Shown: piece after piece, positions 25,834 through 38,607 of the stretch
Numbering within the stretch: the stretch's first letter is position 1
How the letters are laid out: every line of letters starts with the position of its first letter
DNA from: Tetrahymena thermophila SB210
Taxonomy: Eukaryota; Ciliophora; Oligohymenophorea; Hymenostomatida; Tetrahymenidae
Direction of reading: 5' to 3'
DNA length: 64,000 bases
Assembly (NCBI RefSeq): GCF_000189635.1
Contig: NW_002476221.1
Location: 1-64,000 of the forward strand
Translations under genes and position numbers: made by a program
Notes under the pieces: model-generated
Seen by the model: only the letters and a program-made list of their open reading frames with translations
Database searches by the model: none
Told to the model about the DNA's origin: nothing

Positions 25834-28800
25834 ATGAATATATTTGAAATATTTTAGCACGATGAATACATTAAATAGAATCCAGAGATTCTATAATTTA
25901 TTTACGAGATGTAAAAGGAATGGATAGATTTTAAGGGAATTATAGACAAATTGTTTGTAGATTTAGAATACAATAGTAATTTATTTTTTACAACATTATC
26001 AAAAAGATTCATAATAGTTATCTGTGACTAAAGCAAAATAAAAATAATACTAAAATTTTGAGAAATTTAAACGTATATTCATTTTTTAATATATTAGAGC
26101 TTAAAGTTAGAGAGTAATGGAATGTTATAACCTAAAAGAGATAGCCTTTAGTTAGAATAATTAGAGAGTACTATTTTAGTAATTAGGATTTTATTTTAAT
26201 GTAGCTTAAATAATAAAAATATTTTATTTATAGATAAATTTGAAAAGCATATGCTTAAAGAATACAAAGATGAATTCTATTCTATACTGAACTTAGATAG
26301 AACGGAAAGCGAGATAAATACTCAAAATTTTATTAAGGCACTACTTTCTCTTAATAAAAAATATGAAATTCATATGAACTTCTTGCAAGATCTTGATTTA
26401 GAGTGTGAAGAAATGCAAAAAAAATAAAATTTATCAGTTAATTTATCTTAGATATTTAGCTTGAACCTTATTGAGATAGCAAATTTAAATGAAAATATAT
26501 ATGCTTTCTACAGGTATAGCTGAATTTTTATAATTTCTTTAATTTTCTTTTTCTTTGAAAAGCAAAAAGTAGTTAAAAAATGTTAATTGATATAGCTTTT
26601 ATTTATAATTAGAAAAGAGCTTATAAAATTTATGAAATTCGTATTAAAAGAACACTCAAGCCAAATAGATCAATCGCTTATTACTGAATCTAGAAGAACT
26701 CTTATAGAAAATGAACCTGAAAACTTTTAAGTTGATGTAAGTTTAAAAAAAAAATAAATTATCTAGAATTAAAATTTAAATTTACTTAATTATTAGATCT
26801 ACTAAAACTTTTTTTAAATATCTATTGAACTTGGATTCTACACAAAATCCTTATAAATATTGAATGAAGTGCTTGTAAAAGACATTCAAGAGTATATAGA
26901 GAGCTAATAAGAGGCTCTATAAAATAATACTCCTATTTTAAAGAGGTGTATTTCATATTTTTCTAACTTTCACTTAAATTTTCTTCAAGTTATTGCTCAG
27001 AGTGTTAAAACAATATCGAGTAAAGAAATATAACTTGAATAACTATAAGGAGAGCTTAAAATTCTTTAAGATTAGCTTTTGAGTAAAATATATGAGATCT
27101 ATGGTAAAATATGTATATAAAATATTTTCAGAATCGTGTTAGAGTTTCCAGAATCTTACGAACTTGTCTAAGAATTAAAAGAAATTGTTGAAAAGACAAA
27201 TCTAGTAAATAAATAATAAAAAAATTTATAATTTTATCAAACTTAAAAAACTAATTTTCTTAAAAATTAGATATTTGACATGTGTGATTTTTTGTCTAGT
27301 TAAATTAGTTAAAGATTGCTAATACCTGGAGTTATAACAACAAACATTTTAAGCTAATACATAAATTGTCTTTAAATTCTTTAAATTATAGATCCAAAAG
27401 CTCTTATTTTGGGTAATTTAACATATCTATTTGTCATAACTAAATAACTAACTAAATAAACTTAAATTAATTTATAGAAAAAGTTACTTTTCCTATTAAA
27501 AATTATCTGCTTAAAAGAAATGATACATTGAGATGCATTATTGAGCATTTAACTGATGATAAAAATACAAATAAATTAGTTCAAGAAAGACTAAAAATTC
27601 CTTCTAAATTTTAAAGTTATGATTTATCCTCAGATGAAGATGAAAACGAGGCAGAGAAATGGGAAGTTTAATATTTAAACTAAAAAAAATCGGAAGCAAT
27701 TAGTATTAAATATTTTGTTTAAAGCTTGTTTTTAATTATTTATTGGTAAAGAAATTAAGTATTAGGAGAGTGACTTACTTAGTATTTTGGTTAACTTGTA
27801 TGGATCACAAGAATCTTTCATTAGCGAGTATCAAAATATGCTTGCAGAAAAAATGATGGGAACAAGAAATTTTGATATTGATGAAGAAATCAAAAATTTA
27901 GAACTTTTGAAATTAAGATGTGGAGACTACAGCCTACAAGTAATTGATTGTTGTCAGCTAAAAATTTTTTAATGATAAAAATAAAATATAAATTAGACTT
28001 GCAACATTATAGTTAAGGATGTTAAGGATTCAAAAAGAATTGACAACTTGATTCATTCATATAAAAAACCTATTAACCCTGAAGCATCTCTTAAGAATCC
28101 TCTACTTTCTATTGATTAACTTCACTGCATGTTTGTTTCTAAAGGATATTGGCCTATTAATTATGAAGTGGAAGGATTTCCTCTTCCTTCTTATTTAGAG
28201 CCACTCTTCTAAGAATATGCAAAGAGATTTGAAAGAAATAGAGCTATGCGTAAGCTAATCTGGCACACAAATCTTGGTCACGTTAATCTCACTCTTACAT
28301 TTGATAATGGAGAATTTGAATTTAAGTGTCTCCCAATTCATGCAATCTTAATTGGTTATTTTGATGAAACAAGTATAAAAAAGTTAAAGTTGTATTTAGA
28401 GTAAAAATATTTTATTATAAAATAAATAGGATTTAATCCAGAAAAAGGAGTTTCATCTGATTTTTTGAGTCAAGAAACATAGTTATCATAAAACTAAGTA
28501 AAGTAGAAAATGGCTTTTTGGGTTCATAAAGGAGTTGTAAGAGAGTTTAAAAAGTAAGTGCCAAAAGCTTAATCAAGTAATTTCAAGAATTTCTAAGGAT
28601 ACAATGAAGAAGGTGCAGAGAACGCTGATAATGATGTTAATGTATACTTTCCTGTTAGGGTTTATGAGAAATTTAGGGATTCAGAAAGTAAAGTGAGAAA
28701 ATCTTATTCTTTAATAACAGTATTTTATATTTAAAATAGATCTTATTTACTGTGAAGATGAAGAAAATGAAATGATTCTTAGAGATTAGTCTTACATAGG

Positions 28801-29170
28801 ATTTGAAAATACTCAATTTATAAAAGTATTTATTAAATTATTTATTCTATTCATTTAATTTTAACCCTATTTTATTCTTTTTATTTTTTAGTATATCGAA
28901 AACTTGATAATTAGCATCTTAAATAAAACCGGTCCAAGATCAGCTTCATAACTACATTGCTTGCTAAAGACACTCTATAAAACTGATTTAGAATATCCTG
29001 TTTAAGAAGATTAGATTAAAGATGTGCTTAGAAATATGAGCCAAGTAATTCATTAAAAATTATTCAATTTTAAACTTTATAAATTTAAAATTTTTAACAA
29101 TAAGAAACATAAATTGATATTCAATGGTGAAGACTACTCATTACCTATTAGTTAAGAAAAAGTTTAATGA
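25834..29170 (+). CDS. APC2: Anaphase-promoting complex subunit 2 (cullin-like scaffold)
   Basis: This is a multi-exon gene (roughly ten exons) whose product is the cullin-like catalytic scaffold of the APC/C E3 ubiquitin ligase. The clearest cullin-homology stretch begins VNLYGSQESFISEYQNMLAE with ELLKLRCGDYS, matching APC2's SIYGS.D.FI.EYR..LA and ELLKLRFG. It continues with DQLHCMFVSKGYWPI, AMRKLIWHTNLGHVNLTL and CLPIHAILIGYFDE, and the winged-helix segment KMAFWVHKGVVRE. The C-terminal WHB-type domain follows, and the protein ends SLPISQEKVQ. Upstream, the segment EFPESYELVQELKEIVEKTN aligns with APC2's N-terminal cullin repeats. These features separate it from canonical cullins. The exon 1/2 junction near 25976-26099 is uncertain because two acceptors are possible. 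The last exon starts at about 29104. Confidence 0.92.
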
Positions 29171-29976
29171 AAATTAAGTGATAAAATGATATTAAATTTT
29201 AGCATTTGTAAATAAATATGTTTAGCAATTATTTTTAAAAATAGCAACATTTTTAAACCTTTCAAGCATAATTCTTTTATTGTTTTAATAATTTTCTTTA
29301 AAAATTCTTAATCTGTAAATTAATATAAATTTCATAAAAAATGTAAAAAAATTTTGTTAAAATCTTATCAACTATTTTTTATATTAACTTAGGTTAATTA
29401 ATTTATGGATTAAAATATTTATTTTTTATATGATAAATATAATAATAGAATATTTGAATTGTTTTATATAAGTAAACAAGACAGAACTAATTTATTTCAA
29501 ATATCCTATCCTATTTTTAGGAAAAAAAGATTTTATTTATATTTTTAAATTAATTTATTCTTCTCAAATTACTTTTTTTTGATAAAATTCATAGAATTTT
29601 TTGATTGTTCTATCTTATGTAAGCGTAGAAAAATGAAAAAATTACAATCACTCGTATTAATTTTAGGAAATAAGTATTAATTTATTGATTTAATCTGATT
29701 CTTTAAATAACTTTTTTTTGATAATTTCAAAGAAATTTGTATTGCTCTATGATATTCTTGAAAAACCTGATCAAAACAAACAATAATTTGATTAATTCGT
29801 TTAAATGCAGAAAATCAAAAAAAGTAGATTACTTAATAATATTTGATAAAAATGCATAGAAATTTATTTCTCACAATATAAAATAAAAAAATATTGCTTA
29901 ATAGATTTTTTTACTAAAAACTATAGATACTTTATTATCAATTTATTTAAAATGTATTAATTAATCAATCAATCAA
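29171..29976. other. Convergent intergenic region
   Basis: About 0.8 kb of AT-rich DNA lies between the 3' ends of APC2 and the acyltransferase gene. A short AATC microsatellite (29963-29979) overlaps the acyltransferase stop codon. Nothing else is recognised. Confidence 0.65.
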
Positions 29977-32322
29977 TCAGTTTTATTACATTTATTTACT
30001 TTGAACTGTAATTGATTTTGCATGTAAATTTGATATTTGAGAGGACTCATTGTCTGAAATTTAAGATTTGTTAATATTTAAGGATTTTGTGTTACCTTCT
30101 TGGGTTAACTCCTCCAATTTAACTCTTTCCAACTTCTAAACAGGGGCACTAGATGGTTTTCTACCTCCTAAAAGAATTTATGCAAGATTCATAATTGGAA
30201 TTTCAATAATTAAAGCAACTATTGCAGCAGCAATAAGGGTAAAGAAAAACTCAGAGAAGAACATTCCAATAAGATTTTCACTATCATAATAAACTGCATC
30301 CTTAGAGTACCACAAAGTGAAAAGAATAATAATGTAGTGAGTTAAGTAACCACCAAATGAAAGACGCTGTAAGAAAGCAAACAAAGTGTTGCTAAAGAAC
30401 TTAGCTATTAAATCCTTTGATCCAAGCATACCAGGAATCATAAAACAAGTTGTTGCAATAACGTACCATGTTCTGCAAGTTCCAAACCAGAAGTGCTAGA
30501 AATCAGCATTCCAGTAATCGTTTCCATGTACTTGCATCTAATGAGGAGCAAATACGAGTCCCATCCAGAGACCAAAACCTAATGCGTAGAAAATATATTT
30601 TCCAAGTGAGTGTCCAGCAAACTTTTACATTTTTGTCAAAATTCCATTGCATTTATTTTTAGCCTTATCAAACTAATGTTCCTTGTAAAGTATACCAAAG
30701 AAAAGTCCAACAAAATATGGAGAAATACGAGCCCAGGGTTTAATGTAATAATCTTCATAATAGTGGTCTAAGCTTAAAGCTTAGATATTTGAAGGAACCA
30801 TAAATTCATATTTGAATGATAAGTAAATAGAGACAGACTAGAAGACAGCGAAGCAAACACCAACAGAAATTTTTCCGATTAAACGATTATTTTAGTAAAT
30901 GATTAAAAGAATCATACCAAAAATAAACATCTAGAAATCATTAGATAAATACCATCCCCAAGGAACGCATTTTTTACCTTAACCTGGGAATAAGTTGTCT
31001 ATGAAAAGGAGATTTTACCACCAGCGTGTATCGCATAAAGCTGCTCCATGCATAAAGACATCCCAAGTGGGTGAAGAACCTACAAAGGGAGAAAGTCTCC
31101 AGTAAAACATCAAAACTAAAAAGTAACAAGGGAATATACGGAATACTCTGTTAATAATAGCAAACAAGAATGAAATTGCAGTCTTGACAGGTTTTTTCAT
31201 TGAAAAATTACGCTATTATTTTTCATCAGCGACAACATAAGCCAAGAAGAAACCACCTAACCAGAAAAATACATCAACAGAGTAAAGACAAGAAAAGAGG
31301 AAAAGTACAAATGATCTATTTTAAATGATCATCAAGTCTTAAGGATTACTCATGTAGTTCATGTGAAGATAGAATTCATGGCCAAAAATAACTTACATAA
31401 AGCAAAGAGAACGGATACCATTAAAAACAAGTAAATCGTCATTATTACTTTTTAATGTAAACATTTTTTTCACATTATCAGGCAAGTTCCAGCATTGAAC
31501 TACTCTCCACCAGAAGGGTTCTTTTTTGGGTCTTCCTGTTGCTGCTGCTACTTGACTAACAGTGTTGCCATTGGTCATACTAACAGATGGTTATGGTCCA
31601 GAGTAAGTATGAGATGGTCTAGAAATTTGAGAATTAGATTATGAAATCATACTTGTTGAAGTGGCTCCTTAAGTATAGTTAATTTGAGTTTAGTATCTAG
31701 TATTATCTTGTAAAATGGCTTTATCTTTCTTTCTTTGAAGCAATTTTAAGATAGGAGCTAAAATAGAGCATGTGCTTACTAAAACTATAGTAAATAGTGC
31801 TATAATATATCCAGCTGTAGCCTTTGATTAAGTATCTTCCTAATAAGGGACATATGTAATAACTGTTTAATTATCTCCTTCAGTTAAATTAACTTAAAAT
31901 TCAGGAGGTTTAGGTATATCTTGCTAGTGAGGGAATATATCTTTAATTGTTTATAGAATCTTTAAAAGTTCGGCTGTTGCCAATTAAGAATTGCTATTCA
32001 TGACTTCTGCATTACAAACTTCGTACATACAAAATCCTAAATAATATTCTAAGTTATTAGGCAAGGTTAAAGTTAATCTAACAAATGTCATTTAAGGAAG
32101 GCTGCGACATTTTTCAACATCTCCTTCGTCATTAAGCGTTCTTCCAGAATATAATAAAGTATTTCCGAAAGTAGGTGGCAAAGGTTTTTTATTAGCTATA
32201 CTATTACTGATACTGTCTAAATAAGTTTGGCATAAAGTGAAATCAGTGCTTTAAGATAATCCTTATCCAAATATACTGAAAACTATTACCAATCCTATGA
32301 AAAATTTATAGGTAAATTTCAT
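29977..32322 (-). CDS. Acyltransferase-3 membrane protein with NRF-type N-terminus
   Basis: This is an intronless frame of 781 residues. It begins with a signal peptide (MKFTYKFFIGLVIVFSIFGQ). A Cys-containing luminal region follows (CQTYLDSI, EKCRSLPQ, FCMYEVCNAEV), as in nose-resistant-to-fluoxetine (NRF-6) proteins, then a transmembrane helix (ATAGYIIALFTIVLVSTCSI). The acyltransferase-3 domain starts at FNGIRSLCFMQVIFGHEFYL, carrying the GIR...H pair considered essential in the family. It continues with VDVFFWLGGFFLAYV, RVFRIFPCYFLVLMFYW, WGWYLSNDFQMFIFGMILL and several more membrane helices to about residue 720. The cytosolic tail is Ser/Gln-rich. The family transfers acyl groups to extracellular or luminal substrates. 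The substrate here is unknown. Codon use is less AT-skewed than in neighbouring low-complexity genes, which suggests good expression. Confidence 0.93.
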
Positions 32323-34068
32323 TTTTTGAAAACAAGTTTGAGTGAGCAGGGTTTTTACCTTTAATTTGCTTGCTTAATGAAATTTAATTTGATTTTTCTG
32401 ATTTTGTGAATTATCTTTTTCTCTAAATATTAATTATTTACCAAAAAAAATACGAATTTCATATAAATATTCGTTTATGATTGATAAAAGCTTTAAAGGT
32501 AGTAAATATCTTTACTTTATGTAATATGATGCAATTCATCAAGTATACCACCTAATAAGATACCTAATTTATTAAATTAAATTTTTCAGATTCTGTCGCC
32601 GATTAGACTGTACTTTATATATCAATAAAAGAATTTACTACTATTTATTAAATCATTAGCATTTATTTATGTAATGTATAGTAATTCTTTTATTATATTC
32701 CTATCTGAATATAAAATATCTTCAAGCTTTAAACCATCTAAAATTTAATCAAAATTGAATACATTTAAATTTATTTTTCACCTCTTAAAATGAAAAATTG
32801 TAATTCATTTATTTAATAAGAATAAACAAAAGATTATTCACTTTAAATTAATATCATCAAATTAGCTTTTACATAATCAATTAAATAAATATTCGATAAT
32901 TTTTCTTATGAGTGTAACTTATAAAAAAATAAAAAGAATTACTTAAATACTAATCACACATATTATTAAAAAATAATAAATTAAAGTTTATTAATTCCAA
33001 AATATATTTTGTTATATTTTACTAATTTTAGATAGTATAGACTTGCTTAGATTAAAAATAAAATGAAAAATACTTTTATAAATTAATAAAAAAATTTTTT
33101 TATGAGTAAATTGGTTTTAATCTACTAAAAATCAATATTTATTTAAAGATCTTTATATATTTAAATTAATTAACTTTATTACCATTTATTGATAATTTTT
33201 AAGATTATTTATAAAAGTTTCAAAAGATAAATTTATTTAATTTTTAAAATTGGATCTAAAAATTTTTAAATAAAGAATATTTTTGTTGTACTTTACTTTA
33301 CATTTAAATAAAAACTTAAATATTAAGTACAGTTTTAACTTGCATATCTCAATAAAAGGAAAAATTATAAAAAGCAATTTATTCTCAAAAATTAATTAAA
33401 AAATTATTAGTATTTTTCTTTATAAATTTTAAATTAATTGATATTACAATTCAGAAAAAAATAAATTATTTTTAAGCTGAATTAACTACTTTATTATTTT
33501 GTGGTAGTATTCCTGATTTAAGAAATAAAAACTCAAATTTTTTATTTATTTAATCAATCAATTTTTTTCTTCTTTTTTTTAAATTACAGTTATTTTTTGA
33601 TTTTTATGTTGAATATTTATAAAATTTGTATTATAAGAAATAAAAGATTTTCAAAAAGTAATAATTAAATGAGATAATCTTAAATATAAATATTAGAAAA
33701 ATAATAAATTGTGTTTTTAGTATTTTTATAATTTAAGTATTTTTAATAATTATTTTTTCTATGTTACATGTATTTGTATCAAAATATTATTTTTTTTGAG
33801 ACCATTTATCTAACTTGTAAATTCTATTTTGAGTATCTACTATAAAAAAATATAATTATGTGACAATTTGCATATTTTTAACTATTTATTGCAATATTTT
33901 TTACTTTTTTTATAAAGTTTAACGTTATTTATCTTTAAAAGTAAAAAACAACAAAACCAGTTAAATTTTTATTAAAAAAATAAATACTTAAAAAATTAAT
34001 ACTTTTAAACATCTAATCAATTAAAAAAATAAAATAGCTTTGAAATAATTTTAAGTAAAATAAAAGAA
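32323..34068. other. Divergent intergenic region, ~1.7 kb
   Basis: This AT-rich spacer separates the divergent acyltransferase and CFAP97-like genes. It contains long A/T runs and no protein-like frame on either strand under the ciliate code. Confidence 0.7.
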
Positions 34069-34979
34069 ATGTGGAATGTGATATCAGGCAATGAATACTT
34101 AAAGCAGAAAAATACTACTCATGTAATTATCATTCTATTTTAACTTTTTCACATTTAGCGATTTATTAAGAATCAAAAAAGGCATTTAATTAATATAATC
34201 GGAGCAAGACCAGCAATAACTAATGACTTACCATGGTATCCTTCTCATTCCCTTTCTAAAAATACAAATAAGTTCTCTATATGTAATTAAATATAAAATT
34301 AACTTATAATTAATTGGTTTTTTAAGAAAGAAACATTAAGGTATTCAATGATAATTAAGTTCTACTTAAAAAAATGATGGAAATAGACTAAAAAGATGCA
34401 TAACTAAGTTAAAAAAAGCTTAGTAAAAGTTTTTAAATGCACAAAATTAAAAGTTCTGCAGAATATGTTAGAAAATCCAATGAGAAATTTATTGGAATAG
34501 AGAACTAAGTAAAAATTAATAAATAATTAAAAAACCATTTTAAAAAATTTAAAAAACTTTAAATTTATTTGTAAATTTAGAAAATGTTGTAAAGAATAGT
34601 ATCATAAAAATCAGTATACTAAAATAAAGACTTTAAGAAATAAAACCTTTAAGCTAATTTATATAAGTAAAATATAAGTAGATAGAATAAAAGTAAGTTT
34701 AATTTTCATTATATTATTTACAAAATTTATAAATATAAGAATATAACCTTGATTATACTATTCTTGCAAAAAAAGAGTTACTCTCTGATTCTGCATTCAT
34801 AAGAAGATCCTCACTTTCTAGTAATAAATATATTAAGAATTCTATAATATTAATAAATTATTTTTATAAAAATAATAGCATAAGCTTATTCAAGCTTTTC
34901 AAAATCACCTATTCTTATGGCTTTGAATTCAAAGAAGAATGAAAATGCTAAAGATTTTATAGATTTCCCAATACTCTGA
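34069..34979 (+). CDS. CFAP97 / Hemingway-family protein
   Basis: This is a small protein of 217 residues in six exons that all join in phase: 34069-34122, 34159-34282, 34327-34508, 34581-34692, 34740-34820 and 34879-34979. Residues about 25-95 match the CFAP97 (KIAA1430/Hemingway) domain. They read ARPAITNDLPWYPSH, the family's RP.I....P....H element, then Lys-rich helix and NDNQVLLKKMMEIDQ, the family's NRLLLEKM.. element. The family is ciliary: Drosophila Hemingway is needed for motile cilia and sperm flagella. The remainder is Ser/Lys-rich and ends DFIDFPIL. The gene lies 0.9 kb from the convergent FA2-like kinase. The match rests on a short domain, so it could be missed by simple searches. 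Confidence 0.8.
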
Positions 34980-35860
34980 ACTATAAATATAATTATTACA
35001 TAAAGCGAATTTATTTATTATTAATTTTATGTTATATTTAAAAAAAATTTTAATATAATTTATGAGTCTTTATATATTGTTAGTTATATTCTTTTTTCTC
35101 AACATAATTTTTAATTCCTCTAGCACATTCGTTCAATATCATCTATTTAAATATATTATAAAAAACTACTTTAAAAAAACTAAATGTTATACTTTCAAAG
35201 CTTTTTTTTGGTAAAAACGATTTAGGATTTAGGCTTTAAATGTGATATTTTACTTCACCAATTATATAAATAAGGCTATATGTTTATTATTCATAACAAT
35301 TAATTAAAATTAGATAAATAAAGAAATAAAATAGCATTACCAATATACTATTTTTTAGAATTAATCAAATTGTTTACTATTAATATAAATTTATAATTAT
35401 TAATAAGAATATGCAATTTTTTAATCTTGAAAATAAAAATAACATGATTTTTATAAAAGATAATTGATAGTTAAAATGAATTGAATAAAGCTTTATAAAA
35501 TTTTATGAATTACTCAAACTTAAATTTTATTAAAAATAAATAAAATTCTTATTAAGAGATAGTAATTAATTGCTTAAAGAGCTTTTGATAGTATAATTTA
35601 TTTTTGGTGATTTAATTGTGATTATAAATTATAAGTTATATTTAATAAAGTATAATAGTCAATTAGAATAGTATCTAATTACTCCCTAGCTAGCTATTTA
35701 GTTAGTTTGCTCTGATTCTTGAATTTTATATACTTCAACATTTATTTTGTGGCTTATTTCATCTTTATAGGAAAATAGGGAGTGAGTTGCAGATGAAATA
35801 AATTTATTTTAATTAATAAGATTCATAAATAATTATATATAATTTTCACTATCAAATTCT
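34980..35860. other. Convergent intergenic region
   Basis: AT-rich spacer between the 3' ends of the CFAP97-like gene and the NEK kinase gene. A weak inverted repeat (ACTCCCTA near 35681 and TAGGGAGT near 35777) is present. There is no coding-like frame. Confidence 0.6.
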
Positions 35861-38607
35861 TCAAGAATTTAAGACATCTTCCTGAGCATAAATATACTAA
35901 TATTTATCTTAAGAAGCCATACTATTGCTTTAAGGCATGCTAGCATTCTTGATAGAAAGAATTTTGGTTCTATCATTCTTTTTTAATTATCTGTACCTAT
36001 CTTTTAAGTCATTAATAGGATCTAAATTTACTTTGTAGGCTTTAGTAATTTCTTTAATTTTTGCATTTTCTTTGTCTAGGCTTCTTGCAGCATTTCCTAC
36101 TATGCCCAGGCCTAGTACACCGCCACCTATCATATTATTAGTGCTTCCGCTATTCGAATTTCCTATTCTAGGTAGTTTTGAGCCATTTATGTTTGGAAGT
36201 CTGTTACCATTATTATTTTGGCTAATATTTTAAATTATGTTAATCATTTAAAAAATTGATAAGTTTAAAATATTTTTACTCTTCATAAATGATAGATTAG
36301 TCAATAGAATTATTTTTTCTCTGTTTGGAAAGCAGTGGCTTGGACTCTCCTTCAATATCTAATAGATTTATTCCTTAATTCTTTTTCTTTTTCAATGGAG
36401 AAAGCTCTTTTTTCTTTTTGATTGGAATGTAAGTTGGTTGAAGAGATTTGTCGTTATTTAATTCATATTGTTACTATATTTCATAATCATAAATTAAATA
36501 TCAAAAAAATTTTAGATTATATTTACTTTAAGCTATAGTATGTCTATTGGTTTTGAGTGCTTTGTTGAATGTATATCACTCTTAACAGATTCAGGATAGT
36601 AATTTGGAGAAGCCAGACCATATTTATCATACTTTGATTGGATTTCATACTTGTTAATATGCTTTTTAGATAAGCTTCTGGGATGAACCTTATGAGCTAA
36701 AGAAACTTATGAGGACTAATCATCATATGCATTTTAATTTATTTCACTTCCTCTTTCATCGATTTCTTCTCTGTTGCTAGTTGTGCTTGGCACATTATTA
36801 ATAATAGAACTTGGATTATTATTAGGTGGCACGTTCTCATTACTTTTGTTAGAATGATGATTCTTTCTTTGCTAAGGAATCTTAGGAAGTACCAATTACT
36901 TCATTTATTCTGGAGACGGAGAAGGAGATTCACGATCAGGTATATCGGTATACCCTGCTAAAGTTTGCAAAAATCTTCTTTTATCTATTCTCTTAGTTTT
37001 TAAAGGTTCATAATTTGGTTTAGGTAATCTATCAGTAAGATAATGCAAATTTTTAGGAATTTTTATGGTATTCAACAAGTTATTTTAAATTGCTTCGTCA
37101 ACTTCAGTTAATAAAGAATCATTCATTCTTTTAATTACAGCTGGCATTTAAAGAATTTTATCTTTTGTTTTAAAAATAATAAAAACTCTAAAAAAATAAT
37201 AATTATATTAAATGTAAGTTAAATTGATCATTTTCAATTACCACATGAGGGTCTTAATTGAGGGGATACTTATAAAAGGGATCTAATAATATTAGCTAGA
37301 TCTTAAGAGAAATGAGGCGGGATTCTAGGATAGTATCCTCTAATAACTTTTTTATAAAGACCTTCCATATCTTCAGCCCTAAAAGGTGGTTTAAGAGTAG
37401 TCATTTCATATAAAACACATCCTAATGACCAAATGTCAGATTTACTGTCGTATGCTTAATCTTTCCACACTTCTGGACTAAATAAAAAATTAAAATGCTT
37501 ATGAAGTTCAATCTAAATTAATTTCGATGTTAGAAAAATTATATCTCATATTTATATATTTGCATTTATTATTTTTTAATAGAGTAAGGTAAATTAAAAA
37601 CTTTCTAAAAAATTAAGAAAAATTAAAAATAGAAAAAGAAATCTAATAAATGTTTAAAAGAGATATGAAATAATTTATATTTCTAAATGTTTTATTTTAG
37701 GGAGTAAGAGGAGTAAAATATATTCATTTATTTATTTTTACCTGGCGTAGTAAGGGGTACCCGTTTAAGTATATAATAATCCTTATTTAGCAACTTTTGA
37801 AACGTTCATATCTCCTAACTTAACAATACCTTCTTTAGTTAGAAACACATTTGCGCTCTTATTTTTATATAATATATATATATTAATTAAGAATTAATTT
37901 ACTATTTTCTTTGTTTTTAAATGATTATTTATATATATATAATTTTTTTTTCTATTTAAGCAAAAAAAATTTAATGTTTTAGTTTTTTCCGTTTAAAGAA
38001 AAAATCAAATTAAATATTGATTGCCCAACTTAAAAATCATCAAATCAACTAATATATAATCTATCTATCAACCTTGAGATCTCTGTGAAATATTTATAAG
38101 CTATGAAGTGCTTTCAGGCCTTTGACAATCTAATTTTAGTAGATAAATTTAAGAGTTACTCTTAAAAATTATATTCTTGAGAAAATAAAAAATATAAAAA
38201 TCTACTTAAATAAAAATATGCCATATCTCTTGTTCTGGAAAAAGTTATCCTTTTTTTTGAAATTCTACTATTTTTTAATAGAGATCTCCATTATCTGCAT
38301 ACTCCATTACAATACTTTAAAAAATAAAAATATTTTGTTTTAACAGGACTATATAAAATATTGAATTTTACCATAATGAGTTTGACATTTCATCGACAAA
38401 AGCTTCCTTATATCCAATTATGTTTGGCTATCTAATAGAAGCTAAAATTCTTACTTCGTTCAAAGCATTTTATTTTTCTTTGTCAGAAAGGTTCATGAGC
38501 TTAACTTTTTTAAGCGCATACTCATTATCATCGCTAATCCTCTTTACTTTATATACACTACTATATGCTCCTTCACCTATTCGTTAAATGAATTAATTTT
38601 AATACAT
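35861..38607 (-). CDS. NIMA-related protein kinase, FA2-like
   Basis: This is a multi-exon Ser/Thr kinase. The start MYQNQFIQRIGEGAYSSVYK places the Gly-rich loop at the very N-terminus. The sequence continues with EYALKKVKLMNLSDKE (catalytic Lys), ALNEVRILASIRQPNIIGYK and IVMEYADNGDLYQKI. The catalytic loop is FHRDLKSANVFL, with the intron falling just after DLK. The Mg-binding motif is GDMNVSK instead of DFG. The activation segment is TGTPYYASPEVWKD and then DIWSLGCVLYEM. This combination is typical of the FA2/NEK branch, whose members act at basal bodies and in ciliary disassembly. The C-terminal third is low-complexity Pro/Ser/Asn-rich and ends AQEDVLNS before TGA. A long intron (about 260 bases) splits YYAS from PEVW. 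Position next to two CFAP-family genes fits a ciliary role, but that is inference. Confidence 0.9.

Noticed and set aside
30468-30662. 64-residue plus-strand ORF
   Set aside because: It is antisense to the acyltransferase membrane domain and has no supporting features.
35681-35785. ACTCCCTA/TAGGGAGT inverted repeat as a structured RNA
   Set aside because: The arms are only about 8 bases and 90 bases apart in AT-rich DNA. There is too little to support an RNA call.
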